DNA from: an uncultured Desulfobacteraceae bacterium
GTDB lineage: Bacteria; Desulfobacterota; Desulfobacteria; Desulfobacterales; Desulfobacteraceae
Reading direction: 5' to 3'
DNA length: 43,598 nt
Assembly: GCA_913041495.1 (NCBI GenBank)
Contig: CAJWHT010000023.1
Span: 1-43,598 of the forward strand
The notes under the pieces are model-generated. The model did not search any database, was not told the DNA's origin, and was given only the letters and a program-made list of their open reading frames with translations. Position numbers and translations under genes: made by a program. Positions 33,055 through 40,987 of the stretch are shown here, piece by piece (position 1 is the stretch's first letter; each line of letters starts with the position of its first letter).

Positions 33055-34224
33055 ATGGATCACCACAGACTGATCGAAGGGGCACGGCGCTTGTTACCCT
33101 GGCTGGTTGACACACGGCGGGACTTTCATGCCCATCCTGAAACATCCCTGTCCGAAACCCGGACCTGCGAAAAGATATGCACCCATCTGGACCGGATGGG
33201 CATTCCCCACAGTATTCATGCCGGCACCGGAGTTGTGGGGCAGATCCGGGTTCCGGGGGCGGACAAAACCGTTGCCCTCAGGGCGGATATCGACGCCCTG
33301 CCCATGTCCGACCGGAAAACCGTCCCTTACAAATCCACCCACGCGGGCATCATGCATGCCTGCGGCCACGACGTCCACACCACGGTTCTGCTGGGAGCGG
33401 CCCGTCTGCTGTCTGAGATGGCGGATCTTTCACGCAACGTCACCCTGATTTTCCAACCGGCCGAAGAAACCTGCGAAGGGGCCAAGGCCCTGATCGCAGC
33501 GGGGGCGCTCGACGATCCCCGGCCGGATGCCATCTTTGCCCTCCATGTCGCCCCCAGGTTCCGGGCCGGTCAAATCGGCATCAAGGCCGGCACCTATGCC
33601 GCATCATCAGATGCCTTCGACATACGGATCACCGGCCGGTCCAGCCACGGCGCCCGGCCCTATCAGGGTATCGACGCCATCGTTGTGGCCGCCCAGCTTA
33701 TCACCGCGGTCCAGAGCATTGTCAGCCGGAACATCAGCGCCCACGACAGGGCCGTTCTCAGCCTGGGACGGATCACCGGCGGCACCAAGCGCAACATCAT
33801 CGCAAGGGATGTTCTTATCGAAGGCACGTTGCGTACCCTTTCCAAAGACGTGCGGGACACCATTATCAAGCGGCTCAAGGAGATAGTAGCACAACTTCCT
33901 AAATCATTCGGAGCCGATGGCGAACTCACCGTTCGCCCCGGTGCCTGCCTGCTGCAAAACGATGCCGGTATGATTGATCTTATCCGCCGGAACGGCGAAC
34001 GTCTTCTGGGTGCCGGCAACGTCGTCCATGAGCCGAACCCCAGCATGGGGGTGGAGGATTTCGCCTTTTACCTGAAAGATATTCCCGGGGCCATCTATTC
34101 TCTGGGGACCCGGGGAGACACTGAGGACACGGCCCACCCGGTCCACACCAACCGCTTTGACGTGGATGAAACCGCCATGGTATTCGGTACGGCCCTCCAG
34201 GTCATGAATGTACTTACGGCCTGA
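33055..34224 (+). CDS. M20-family amidohydrolase (hippurate/IAA-amino-acid hydrolase-like)
   Basis: The protein has 389 residues, the usual M20D length. Metal-site motifs are present: the metal-binding MHACGHDVHT near residue 100, the catalytic/metal FQPAEET near 132, FALHVAP near 160, and the C-terminal MGVEDFAFYL near 345. The lid/dimerisation domain is in the middle (TGRSSHGARPYQGIDAI). These cytoplasmic zinc/manganese enzymes hydrolyse N-acyl or N-carbamoyl amino acids and related amides. It diverges from the MttB operon, so it could release an amine or amino acid that the methyl-transfer pathway then uses; this is inferred from position only. AAGGAAG precedes the ATG. Confidence 0.93.
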   Translation: MDHHRLIEGARRLLPWLVDTRRDFHAHPETSLSETRTCEKICTHLDRMGIPHSIHAGTGVVGQIRVPGADKTVALRADIDALPMSDRKTVPYKSTHAGIMHACGHDVHTTVLLGAARLLSEMADLSRNVTLIFQPAEETCEGAKALIAAGALDDPRPDAIFALHVAPRFRAGQIGIKAGTYAASSDAFDIRITGRSSHGARPYQGIDAIVVAAQLITAVQSIVSRNISAHDRAVLSLGRITGGTKRNIIARDVLIEGTLRTLSKDVRDTIIKRLKEIVAQLPKSFGADGELTVRPGACLLQNDAGMIDLIRRNGERLLGAGNVVHEPNPSMGVEDFAFYLKDIPGAIYSLGTRGDTEDTAHPVHTNRFDVDETAMVFGTALQVMNVLTA

Positions 34225-34240
34225 CCATTACGGGCCACTA

Positions 34241-34272
34241 AAAAAGGCAGGGTCCGATGGACCCTGCCGTAA
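34241..34272. terminator. Bidirectional intrinsic terminator between convergent genes
   Basis: A perfect 10-bp stem pairs GGCAGGGTCC (34246-34255) with GGACCCTGCC (34259-34268) across a three-base loop. On the minus strand it is followed by six T residues, making it a strong terminator for the PEP-CTERM gene. On the plus strand the following GTAAATTTT is weaker but usable. Confidence 0.85.
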
Positions 34273-34293
34273 ATTTTCAATATTCGCCCTTAC

Positions 34294-34977
34294 TTAAAAT
34301 CTTTTTCTTAAGACACCTGCCAGCCCTATAATACCCAGACCGAACAATGCCATGGTGCCTGGCTCTGGAACGGTTTGAGCCGAAACCCGGATCAGCATGT
34401 CGTCATGGTTGTCGTCCTGACCCGCCCCGCCGTCATCAAACCAGAGATAAATACCGGCTTCAAGGGATTCCGTGCCAAGCAGCGTACTTTCGCCAAGGGA
34501 TATGCTTTGGGTAAATTCCGTGATAAAAAAATTGGGGTCATCGGACTGATCGCCGGCATCATCCGGGTTCGATCCATTGGTTGCATATCCGTTTTGACCG
34601 GCCTGGGCAGCGAACCTGAAGTTAAAGGCGTCGGCCTCAAACACCGTGGAATAAGACGATCCCCACGCGCTCCCGTTATTGGTAAACAATGTGGACCAAT
34701 TGCCGTCATTATCGGCATCTGCCTCAAAATAATTATTCCAACCGGCTTCTTCACCGATGAACTCAAAGGTAACCAGCGCGTTCTGTTCAAGCATCAGGTT
34801 TGCGCCGTACCAGCCCTCAGTACTGATACCGCGTCCCAGCAGATCGTTCACCTGACTGCCGCCCGGAATAGATCCTTGCGACGCAGTTGTCAGATCAATA
34901 ACCAGGGGGCTGGCCCATACCGTACTTCCCATACCGATAAGAACACTTACCACGAATGTTACAAATATCCGCTTCAT
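34294..34977 (-). CDS. PEP-CTERM sorting-domain protein
   Basis: The protein has 227 residues. A signal peptide (about 1-23, ending VWASP) is followed by a beta-rich extracellular domain with many Asn, Asp, Gly and aromatic residues (for example NNYFEADADNDGNW) and a C-terminal PEP-CTERM tripartite signal. That signal is VPEPGTMALFGLGIIGLAG followed by the basic tail VLRKRF. Such proteins are processed by exosortase and are tied to exopolysaccharide and biofilm; no exosortase gene is in the window. The ATG at 34977 has GGAGG five bases upstream; a frame start at 34995 is less likely. Confidence 0.92.
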   Translation of the reverse strand: MKRIFVTFVVSVLIGMGSTVWASPLVIDLTTASQGSIPGGSQVNDLLGRGISTEGWYGANLMLEQNALVTFEFIGEEAGWNNYFEADADNDGNWSTLFTNNGSAWGSSYSTVFEADAFNFRFAAQAGQNGYATNGSNPDDAGDQSDDPNFFITEFTQSISLGESTLLGTESLEAGIYLWFDDGGAGQDDNHDDMLIRVSAQTVPEPGTMALFGLGIIGLAGVLRKRF

Positions 34978-35340
34978 CACATCCTCCATGAGCATTGCAT
35001 ATGCAACCAGGCTGTCTCAAAGTTGAGACCCTGTGGCTTTCCGTCCCTGCCTCGAGATAGGTTTGGCCGAATTCAAAATTGAACACCTGCTTAACGATAA
35101 ATTATCCAGATACCTTATCTGCCTTTACGCGAAAAAACAAGGAAATACATACATTCTGGCTCTTATACAAGAGAACCGGGAATCCGAGGTATGAAGCAAT
35201 CCTGTCTCTTCTATATATTTCTTTATCCATTTTTTTATGGACCTTCGCTGCAAATCCGGGTAGAATGCCCCTACGATCAAAATAATCTTAACCTCTCTGC
35301 CCAGTGGCCGGGGCAATTTCAGAACGGCCGGAGGTCATAA
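34978..35340. promoter_or_regulatory. 363-base divergent intergenic region with three dyads
   Basis: Between the PEP-CTERM gene and the response-regulator gene there is no convincing gene. It contains a 12-bp palindrome TTGCATATGCAA (34995-35006), the dyad GTCTCAA-AG-TTGAGAC (35014-35029) and the palindrome TTCAA-AA-TTGAA (35072-35083). The last two share the core TCAAANTTGA. GGAGG precedes the response-regulator ATG. No good sigma-54 or sigma-70 promoter stands out. Confidence 0.5.
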
Positions 35341-35982
35341 ATGGATAAACCTTATCGTATTCTTATTGTTGACGATGATAAATTAAACATTCAGATACTC
35401 ACCGAACTCCTTCATCAAGAGTATCAGATCATCGCTGCAAAATCCGGCCCCCAGGCCCTGAAAGCGGCTGCCGGGCCGAACCCTCCGGACCTAATCCTCA
35501 TGGACATCATCATGCCTGATATGGACGGGTATGAGGTATGTAAACACCTGAAGGACAATGAGAAGACCCAACATATCCCCGTAATTTTTGTAACGGCAAT
35601 TTCCGAAGCCATGGACAAGGCCAAGGCCTTTGACATGGGGGGGGTGGATTATGTCACCAAGCCCTTTACCCCGTCTGCCGTGAAGGCACGGATCAGGACC
35701 CATATCCAACTCAACGTGACCATGCGGAAACTGGAAGAGGCCCTGGCCAAAGTAAAAAAACTGACCGGACTTCTGCCCATCTGCGTGAACTGCAAAAAGA
35801 TCCGGGACGATAAGGGATATTGGAACCGGGTGGAATCCTATCTCCAGAAGAATACGGAAGCCACCTTCAGCCACGGACTCTGCCCGGACTGCAACGACGA
35901 ACTCTACGGCGATAAAAAGTGGTACCAGCGGATGAAAAAGGAAAAAGAGCTGGAGAAGGAAAAAAGCCGGAACCAGGCCTGA
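35341..35982 (+). CDS. Response regulator with a C-terminal Cys/His (zinc-like) domain
   Basis: The protein has 213 residues. Residues 1-125 are a receiver domain: acidic DDD near 11-13, phospho-acceptor Asp in LILMDIIMPDMDGYEV near 57, Thr in FVTAISE, and Lys in YVTKPFTP. A short coiled coil leads to a C-terminal module of ~60 residues, LLPICVNCKKIRDDKGYW then ATFSHGLCPDCNDELYG. Its CxxC and HxxCxxC pattern suggests zinc binding. This module is common at the ends of Desulfobacterota signalling proteins; its role is unknown. No histidine kinase is adjacent. It precedes a diguanylate cyclase gene on the same strand by 155 bases. Confidence 0.92.
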   Translation: MDKPYRILIVDDDKLNIQILTELLHQEYQIIAAKSGPQALKAAAGPNPPDLILMDIIMPDMDGYEVCKHLKDNEKTQHIPVIFVTAISEAMDKAKAFDMGGVDYVTKPFTPSAVKARIRTHIQLNVTMRKLEEALAKVKKLTGLLPICVNCKKIRDDKGYWNRVESYLQKNTEATFSHGLCPDCNDELYGDKKWYQRMKKEKELEKEKSRNQA

Positions 35983-35986
35983 TATA

Positions 35987-36054
35987 TCACCTGCCTTCGG
36001 CCGGCCTGGCGTTGCGCCCCTGCCCCGGGTTGTATTTTTATACCCGGCAGGTGA
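35987..36054. repeat. Competing inverted repeats between the response regulator and the cyclase genes
   Basis: TCACCTGCC (35987-35995) is complementary to GGCAGGTGA (36046-36054), enclosing CCGGGT (36025-36030) with ACCCGG (36042-36047). The two stems share bases 36046-36047, so as RNA they compete partly. There is no T-run after either. It could be an mRNA processing or attenuation structure, or a REP-like element. Confidence 0.45.
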
Positions 36055-36137
36055 CTTATTACGACAAATCGTATAAAATCACTGCACAACAACAACTTTA
36101 ATCCCCGTCAAAAGGGTATTGTCAACTGGAGTGCCGT

Positions 36138-39100
36138 GTGAATCACCTGCTGAAATCATGCCTCATATTTGTCATCCTCTGCCTGAGTTCATTGGGCCAT
36201 GCATCACAAGTTTCTCCAGCGGATCTCACTGCGGAGGAGAAAGCCTTTCTCCGGTTGCATCCGGTCATCACCCTGGGATCTGACGCAAACTGGTCTCCCT
36301 ATGTCATAAAAAACGCCGACGGCACCGTCACCGGCTATGACAAGGATGTGCTTGATCTTGTCAATGAGCGGACCGGGGCGAATTTTCAGCTTGTCGCAGG
36401 CACCTGGAAACAGATGCTGGACAGGGCCACAAGCCGTGACATTGACGGCCTGAGCACCAGTGCCGTCCACAAGTCCCGGGAAGCGGAGTTTAACTTTTCA
36501 AACATCTATATCTCCACCCAAAGACTTTTGGCAGTATCCACCACCAATCCCCAAAACATCACCTCCGTGGATGATCTGGCAGGCAAACGAATCGGCTACC
36601 AGGAAAAGAATCTTTTCGATAAAAAACTGGTATCCCGGTTCACCTCATCCACCATTGTCCCCCTGGCATCCCTTGAAGAAATCCTGCAGCATCTGATCAC
36701 CGGGAAAATCGATGCCACCGTGGGCAGCCACGCACTGATCTATCTTGCCAGCAGCAGGGGGCTGCCCTACGTTAAAATTGCAGATTACATCCCCGACAGC
36801 CGGCTTGATCTTGTGTTCAGCATCCGGAAAGACTGGCCCCTGGCCGTTTCCATCCTCAACAAAGGCCTTGCGGCCATTGAAGAGGAAAAATCCGCGCTCC
36901 GGAAAAAATGGTTTTTTGCCCCGGCCCCGGCCCCGTCCGAAGACACATATGCGCCCCTAAATTTAAGCAAAGAAGAACAGGACTGGCTTGCGGCCAAACC
37001 CTATCTGTCGGTGATGAGCCTTCAAAACTTCCATCCCTTCAACTTCCGGAAACACGACATCCCCATGGGATACAGCATTGATATGGTCAAGCGCTTCGGC
37101 AAGATGCTGGACAAGGAGATCCGGTTTATAAAAAAACCCTGGAACGCTCAACTGGAGATGCTCAAACAAGGAAAACTGGACCTCATTCCCCATCTGGCCG
37201 TCACCGAGGAACGCAAGGCATTTGCCGAGTACACCGATTTCATCCACCTGACCTTCATGATCGGCTTTGCGGTTCACAAGGACCGGGAGATCAATTCCAT
37301 GGCCGATCTCACAGGTAAACCCTTAGCTGTTGTAAACGGCTACTACCTGCACAGGCACCTGGAAAAAAATTTCCCGGAGATCCCCCTTCTGCCGGTAAAA
37401 TCCACGGAAGAAGCGATTGACGCCGTGGCCCGCGGCAATGCCTTCGCCGTTGTGGATAATATCCCGACCCTCAATTATTTTATCCAGGAAAAATGGCTGG
37501 GAAATCTCAAAATCGCCAGTGTCAGCGATTTCGGACTACCCCTGGAGACCCGTCTGCCCATGGGGGTCACCAAAGGGAACACCCATTTGATATCCATACT
37601 CGAAAAGGCGAATGCCGCGGTACCCATCGACCAGGTGACAACCCTGCGGCGCACCTGGATGCTGCCGGATCACAACCGGACCATTGCCCTTTCCCGGGAG
37701 GAAAAGGCATACCTGCGCAAGAAAAAGCGTATCACCATGTGCATTGACCCGAACTGGATGCCTTTTGAAGCCAATGAAAAGGGCAGGCATACCGGTATGA
37801 CGGCGGATTACATTCAACTCATGCAGCAGGCCATCGGCATCCCCATTGAATTTATCCCCACCACCACATGGACGGAGTCCATTGAGATGGGAATGGCCCG
37901 AAAGTGCGACATTTTCGCCCTGGTGATGGAGACCCCGGAACGAAGGTCCTACCTGGATTTCACAACCCCCTACTTTAAGACCCCCCTTGTCATTGCCACC
38001 CAGCTGCACGTCTCCCGGATATCGGATATCCGGGATGTGGCAGACCGGAGGATCGGCATTGCAAAAGGCTACGCCTACGGTGAACTGCTCCGCAAAAAAT
38101 ATCCGGATATGCAACTCATCGATACGGACAGTGTGACCGACGGCTTGAACCGGGTGGAAAAAGGTACCCTGTTCGGATTTATCGGCACCCACGCCGCCCT
38201 GGGGTATCATATCCAGAAAACCTATTTCGGCCAGCTTAAAATCGCGGGGAAATTCAACGAAATCTGGGAGCTGGGTGTGGGCACCCGGAACGACGAGCCC
38301 CTGCTCAAATCCGTATTCAACAAAGCCATCGCCGCCATTCCGGAGGAAGAACACCGCCGGATACTCAACCAGTGGATTGTCGTGGGCAGCGGTGACACCA
38401 GCGACAACACGCTAAGTAAAAGCGATAAAACCTTTATCAAGGCCCACCCGGTCATCCGGTTCCGGGTCAGTCCCAACCGGCCGCCCTTTGAAATGATCCG
38501 GGACGGCAAGGCGGCCGGACTGGCCGTGGATTATATCAACGCCATTGCAGAACGCACCGGTTTCACCCCCCGGTATGTCGCAAGCGACAAACCCATCAGC
38601 GATGCCTATGAGACCATCGCAAATGACAGGACCGAATTCGATACCTTGGCCTTTTCCGTCAAAAGCAAGGAGCGGGAGAAGCGGTTTGCCTACGGCGATG
38701 CATTTATGTCCTATCCCATGATGATCATTGCCCATAAGGACTCCCCTTATATCGGCAAGACAGCGGATCTGAACAACAAACGGGTGGCAGTGGAAAAAGG
38801 GTTTTTAACCAACACGTGGCTTAACCGGGACTACCCGAAAATCCGCATCGTTCCGGTAAACGACACGAAGGCCGCCCTGACGATGGTCAACGAAGGGCAG
38901 GTAGATGCCTACGTGGGCAACATCGCCGTTGCCAATTATATGATGACCCACGGCAACCTGAGGCACCTGAAAATCGTTGCCCCTTCCGATTACGGCAATG
39001 TCCAGTACAGGTTTATCGCCCCGAAAGAGTGGCCGGAACTGATCTCCATTTTAAACAAGGGCTACCGGTCACTGTCACCGGAGTTTCACACCCTGACCCA

Positions 39101-39788
39101 GCAAAAATGGTTTTCCGTCCAGATGGTGGAACGGGTGGATTACCGCCTGCTCTGGCAGGGGGCTGCTGCAGCCGGACTCATTGTCGCCTGGATACTCTGG
39201 TGGAACCGGAAGCTCTTTGCCCAGAAGGAAAAAACGGAAAAAGCCCTGACCCAACTCCAGGCCGCCCAGGTTGAGTTGGAGGAAAAAAACCAGATGCTGG
39301 AAAACCTGTCGGTAACAGACCAGCTCACAGGGCTTTACAACCGGTTGAAACTGGATGCGGTCCTGGAGGAGGAATTCCAGCGGTCAAAACGCTACGGAAA
39401 CGTATTCGGGGTGATCATGACCGACATCGACCATTTTAAACGGGTGAACGACACCTACGGTCACCAGGCCGGAGACATGGTGCTGACCGGGTTTGCCGCC
39501 CTGCTCAAAAACAACGTGAGAACGGTGGATACCGTAGGCCGCTGGGGCGGGGAGGAATTTCTCATCATCTGTCCTGAAACCGACCGGGACGGCCTGGTTC
39601 ACGTGGCTGAAAATCTTCGCAGGGTCATTGCCGACCACACCTTTGAAACCGTGGAGCAAATCACCGCAAGCTTCGGTGCAACGCTTTACGGCGGACAGCC
39701 CACGGTTGATGCCATGGTCTCCCGGGCAGACGAGGCCCTGTATGTATCCAAGGAGAATGGAAGAAACAAGGTGACCCTAAAAACCTAA
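36138..39788 (+). CDS. Membrane diguanylate cyclase with four tandem periplasmic solute-binding domains
   Basis: The protein has 1216 residues from a GTG at 36138 with GGAG upstream. A signal peptide/anchor (about 1-23) is followed by four SBP_bac_3-type domains, each opening with a similar helix and strand. They begin near residues 30 (TAEEKAFLRLHPVITLGSD), 275 (SKEEQDWLAAKPYLSVMS), 520 (SREEKAYLRKKKRITMCID) and 757 (SKSDKTFIKAHPVIRFRVS). A membrane helix (about 1005-1024) and short coiled coil lead to a GGDEF domain (about 1055-1216) with active-site GGEEF near 1137. The inhibitory RxxD site is five residues before it (RTVD). It should make cyclic di-GMP in response to periplasmic ligands, probably amino acids or similar. 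Confidence 0.94.
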   Translation: MNHLLKSCLIFVILCLSSLGHASQVSPADLTAEEKAFLRLHPVITLGSDANWSPYVIKNADGTVTGYDKDVLDLVNERTGANFQLVAGTWKQMLDRATSRDIDGLSTSAVHKSREAEFNFSNIYISTQRLLAVSTTNPQNITSVDDLAGKRIGYQEKNLFDKKLVSRFTSSTIVPLASLEEILQHLITGKIDATVGSHALIYLASSRGLPYVKIADYIPDSRLDLVFSIRKDWPLAVSILNKGLAAIEEEKSALRKKWFFAPAPAPSEDTYAPLNLSKEEQDWLAAKPYLSVMSLQNFHPFNFRKHDIPMGYSIDMVKRFGKMLDKEIRFIKKPWNAQLEMLKQGKLDLIPHLAVTEERKAFAEYTDFIHLTFMIGFAVHKDREINSMADLTGKPLAVVNGYYLHRHLEKNFPEIPLLPVKSTEEAIDAVARGNAFAVVDNIPTLNYFIQEKWLGNLKIASVSDFGLPLETRLPMGVTKGNTHLISILEKANAAVPIDQVTTLRRTWMLPDHNRTIALSREEKAYLRKKKRITMCIDPNWMPFEANEKGRHTGMTADYIQLMQQAIGIPIEFIPTTTWTESIEMGMARKCDIFALVMETPERRSYLDFTTPYFKTPLVIATQLHVSRISDIRDVADRRIGIAKGYAYGELLRKKYPDMQLIDTDSVTDGLNRVEKGTLFGFIGTHAALGYHIQKTYFGQLKIAGKFNEIWELGVGTRNDEPLLKSVFNKAIAAIPEEEHRRILNQWIVVGSGDTSDNTLSKSDKTFIKAHPVIRFRVSPNRPPFEMIRDGKAAGLAVDYINAIAERTGFTPRYVASDKPISDAYETIANDRTEFDTLAFSVKSKEREKRFAYGDAFMSYPMMIIAHKDSPYIGKTADLNNKRVAVEKGFLTNTWLNRDYPKIRIVPVNDTKAALTMVNEGQVDAYVGNIAVANYMMTHGNLRHLKIVAPSDYGNVQYRFIAPKEWPELISILNKGYRSLSPEFHTLTQQKWFSVQMVERVDYRLLWQGAAAAGLIVAWILWWNRKLFAQKEKTEKALTQLQAAQVELEEKNQMLENLSVTDQLTGLYNRLKLDAVLEEEFQRSKRYGNVFGVIMTDIDHFKRVNDTYGHQAGDMVLTGFAALLKNNVRTVDTVGRWGGEEFLIICPETDRDGLVHVAENLRRVIADHTFETVEQITASFGATLYGGQPTVDAMVSRADEALYVSKENGRNKVTLKT

Positions 39789-39792
39789 AGCC

Positions 39793-40401
39793 TTATCTGA
39801 CAAGAATCTCCACACGGCGGTTATCAGGTTCCCTGACCCCGTCTTCGGTCTTTACTAAAGGCTCGCGCTCTCCGCGTCCTACGGCACGGATAAAGGAGGC
39901 CCGAAGCCCGCGTTCCATGAGCAATTTTTTTATCTTTTCAGCCCGTTTCAAAGAGAGTTGATCGTTATACTCAAGGGGACCGAACCGGTCGGTATGCCCT
40001 GTGATTTCAACTTCACAGATGCCCCCGCGCTTATCCACCTCAGCAAACAGCAGTACCAGTACCCCCTCGGATTCGGGGGACAGGCGGGTACTGTCACTCC
40101 TGAATTTCAGACGAAATGCCGCCGGCGGCTCAGGCTGGGCAGACAGGGCCAGGGCAAATGTTTGTGCAAGTTCCTTCTCTGACACGTCTGTTTTTTTTGC
40201 CCGCCCCCGGGAATCAACACCGGCGGCTGAAAGATGCCGGTCAAGCACCACCTGTTTTTCGCCGTCGTCGATACTCAGCACACCGGTGGTGCCGTCGTCT
40301 TCACTCACCAGGACGATCAGTTCCTGCTTGGTGGAACAGGAGATGGAAGTAAACAGCAACACGCCTGCAAAAAGGGATATACATAATTTCAGATAGTGCA
40401 T
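39793..40401 (-). CDS. OmpA-family peptidoglycan-binding lipoprotein
   Basis: The protein has 202 residues. The N-terminus has a lipobox (LFTSISC, cysteine near 22). The C-terminal OmpA domain (about 95-202) shows FRSDSTRLSPESEGVL, the motif TGHTDRFGPLEYNDQLSLKRA, and VGRGEREPL with NRRVEI at the end. It would anchor the outer membrane to peptidoglycan. Between lies a ~65-residue region of unknown type. It follows the FecR-domain gene by 23 bases on the same strand, so the two are probably one operon. It converges with the cyclase gene, four bases apart. Confidence 0.92.
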   Translation of the reverse strand: MHYLKLCISLFAGVLLFTSISCSTKQELIVLVSEDDGTTGVLSIDDGEKQVVLDRHLSAAGVDSRGRAKKTDVSEKELAQTFALALSAQPEPPAAFRLKFRSDSTRLSPESEGVLVLLFAEVDKRGGICEVEITGHTDRFGPLEYNDQLSLKRAEKIKKLLMERGLRASFIRAVGRGEREPLVKTEDGVREPDNRRVEILVR

Positions 40402-40424
40402 GGGTACGCTCCAAAAGGGATAGA

Positions 40425-40880
40425 TTAATCAGAATCCGACACTTTGACCATGAATTTGGTACCCCGGACACTGATCATCGAGGTCCGTGTCCTGACCTTC
40501 ATGGCATCGGGTGAAAATTTGGCGATTTTACCGCTGACCACCACCAGGGTGCCCCTTTTAACCGTGGTGACAAACCGGCCTTCCTGTGTGGTGGGGTTAA
40601 AGTTGAACCGGGACAACTCCACCTGACTGTCCGCCCCCAGAGAGAACCTGGAATTATCGATAAAGGTGATGCCCACCTTGCTGTCCGCCCCTGTGAGAAC
40701 CGTATCTTCCCTGTGGAGCAATTCGCCGGGGACGGCGGCAATCTTTTTATCGCCCCTGAGTATATGAACTGAGTTGCTCAATTTTTTAATCTGGCCGATC
40801 TCGGCTGCCACTGCCGTCTGTGCAATCACAGCCACCATCATCAAACAAAAGGTCAGGCATAAGGCCACGGGATGTTTCAT
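40425..40880 (-). CDS. Secreted FecR-domain protein
   Basis: The protein has 151 residues from the ATG at 40880; the longer frame to 40967 adds an unsupported leader. A signal peptide (about 1-25, ending TAVAAE) is followed by one FecR domain: VHILRGDKKIAAVPGELLHREDTVLTGADSKVGITF, here seen as the pieces LHREDTVLTGADSKVGITF and DNSRFSLGADSQVEL, then GTLVVVSGKIAKFSPDAMKVRT and MISVRGTKF. No transmembrane region or sigma-factor partner is present, so it is not a classical FecR anti-sigma. Single FecR domains of this kind accompany OmpA-like proteins and two-component sensors in Desulfobacterota. Its function is unknown. Confidence 0.9.
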   Translation of the reverse strand: MKHPVALCLTFCLMMVAVIAQTAVAAEIGQIKKLSNSVHILRGDKKIAAVPGELLHREDTVLTGADSKVGITFIDNSRFSLGADSQVELSRFNFNPTTQEGRFVTTVKRGTLVVVSGKIAKFSPDAMKVRTRTSMISVRGTKFMVKVSDSD

Positions 40881-40987
40881 TTGCGAACACCTCTCAAATT
40901 TAGGACAACTGTTGTAAACGATTGAAGGTTGATATAAATGTTTAAAGCAAAATTCAATTACCGTCAATACTGATAAGGATTATTCGC
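40881..40987. promoter_or_regulatory. Divergent promoter region between the FecR/OmpA pair and the sensor gene
   Basis: This 107-base AT-rich gap separates divergent starts. No clear -35/-10 pair or dyad was found by eye. It would have to hold both promoters. Confidence 0.3.

Noticed and set aside
35079-35285. 68-codon frame in the gap before the response regulator
   Set aside because: No ribosome site or family resemblance; an equally long frame exists on the other strand, so both are probably chance.
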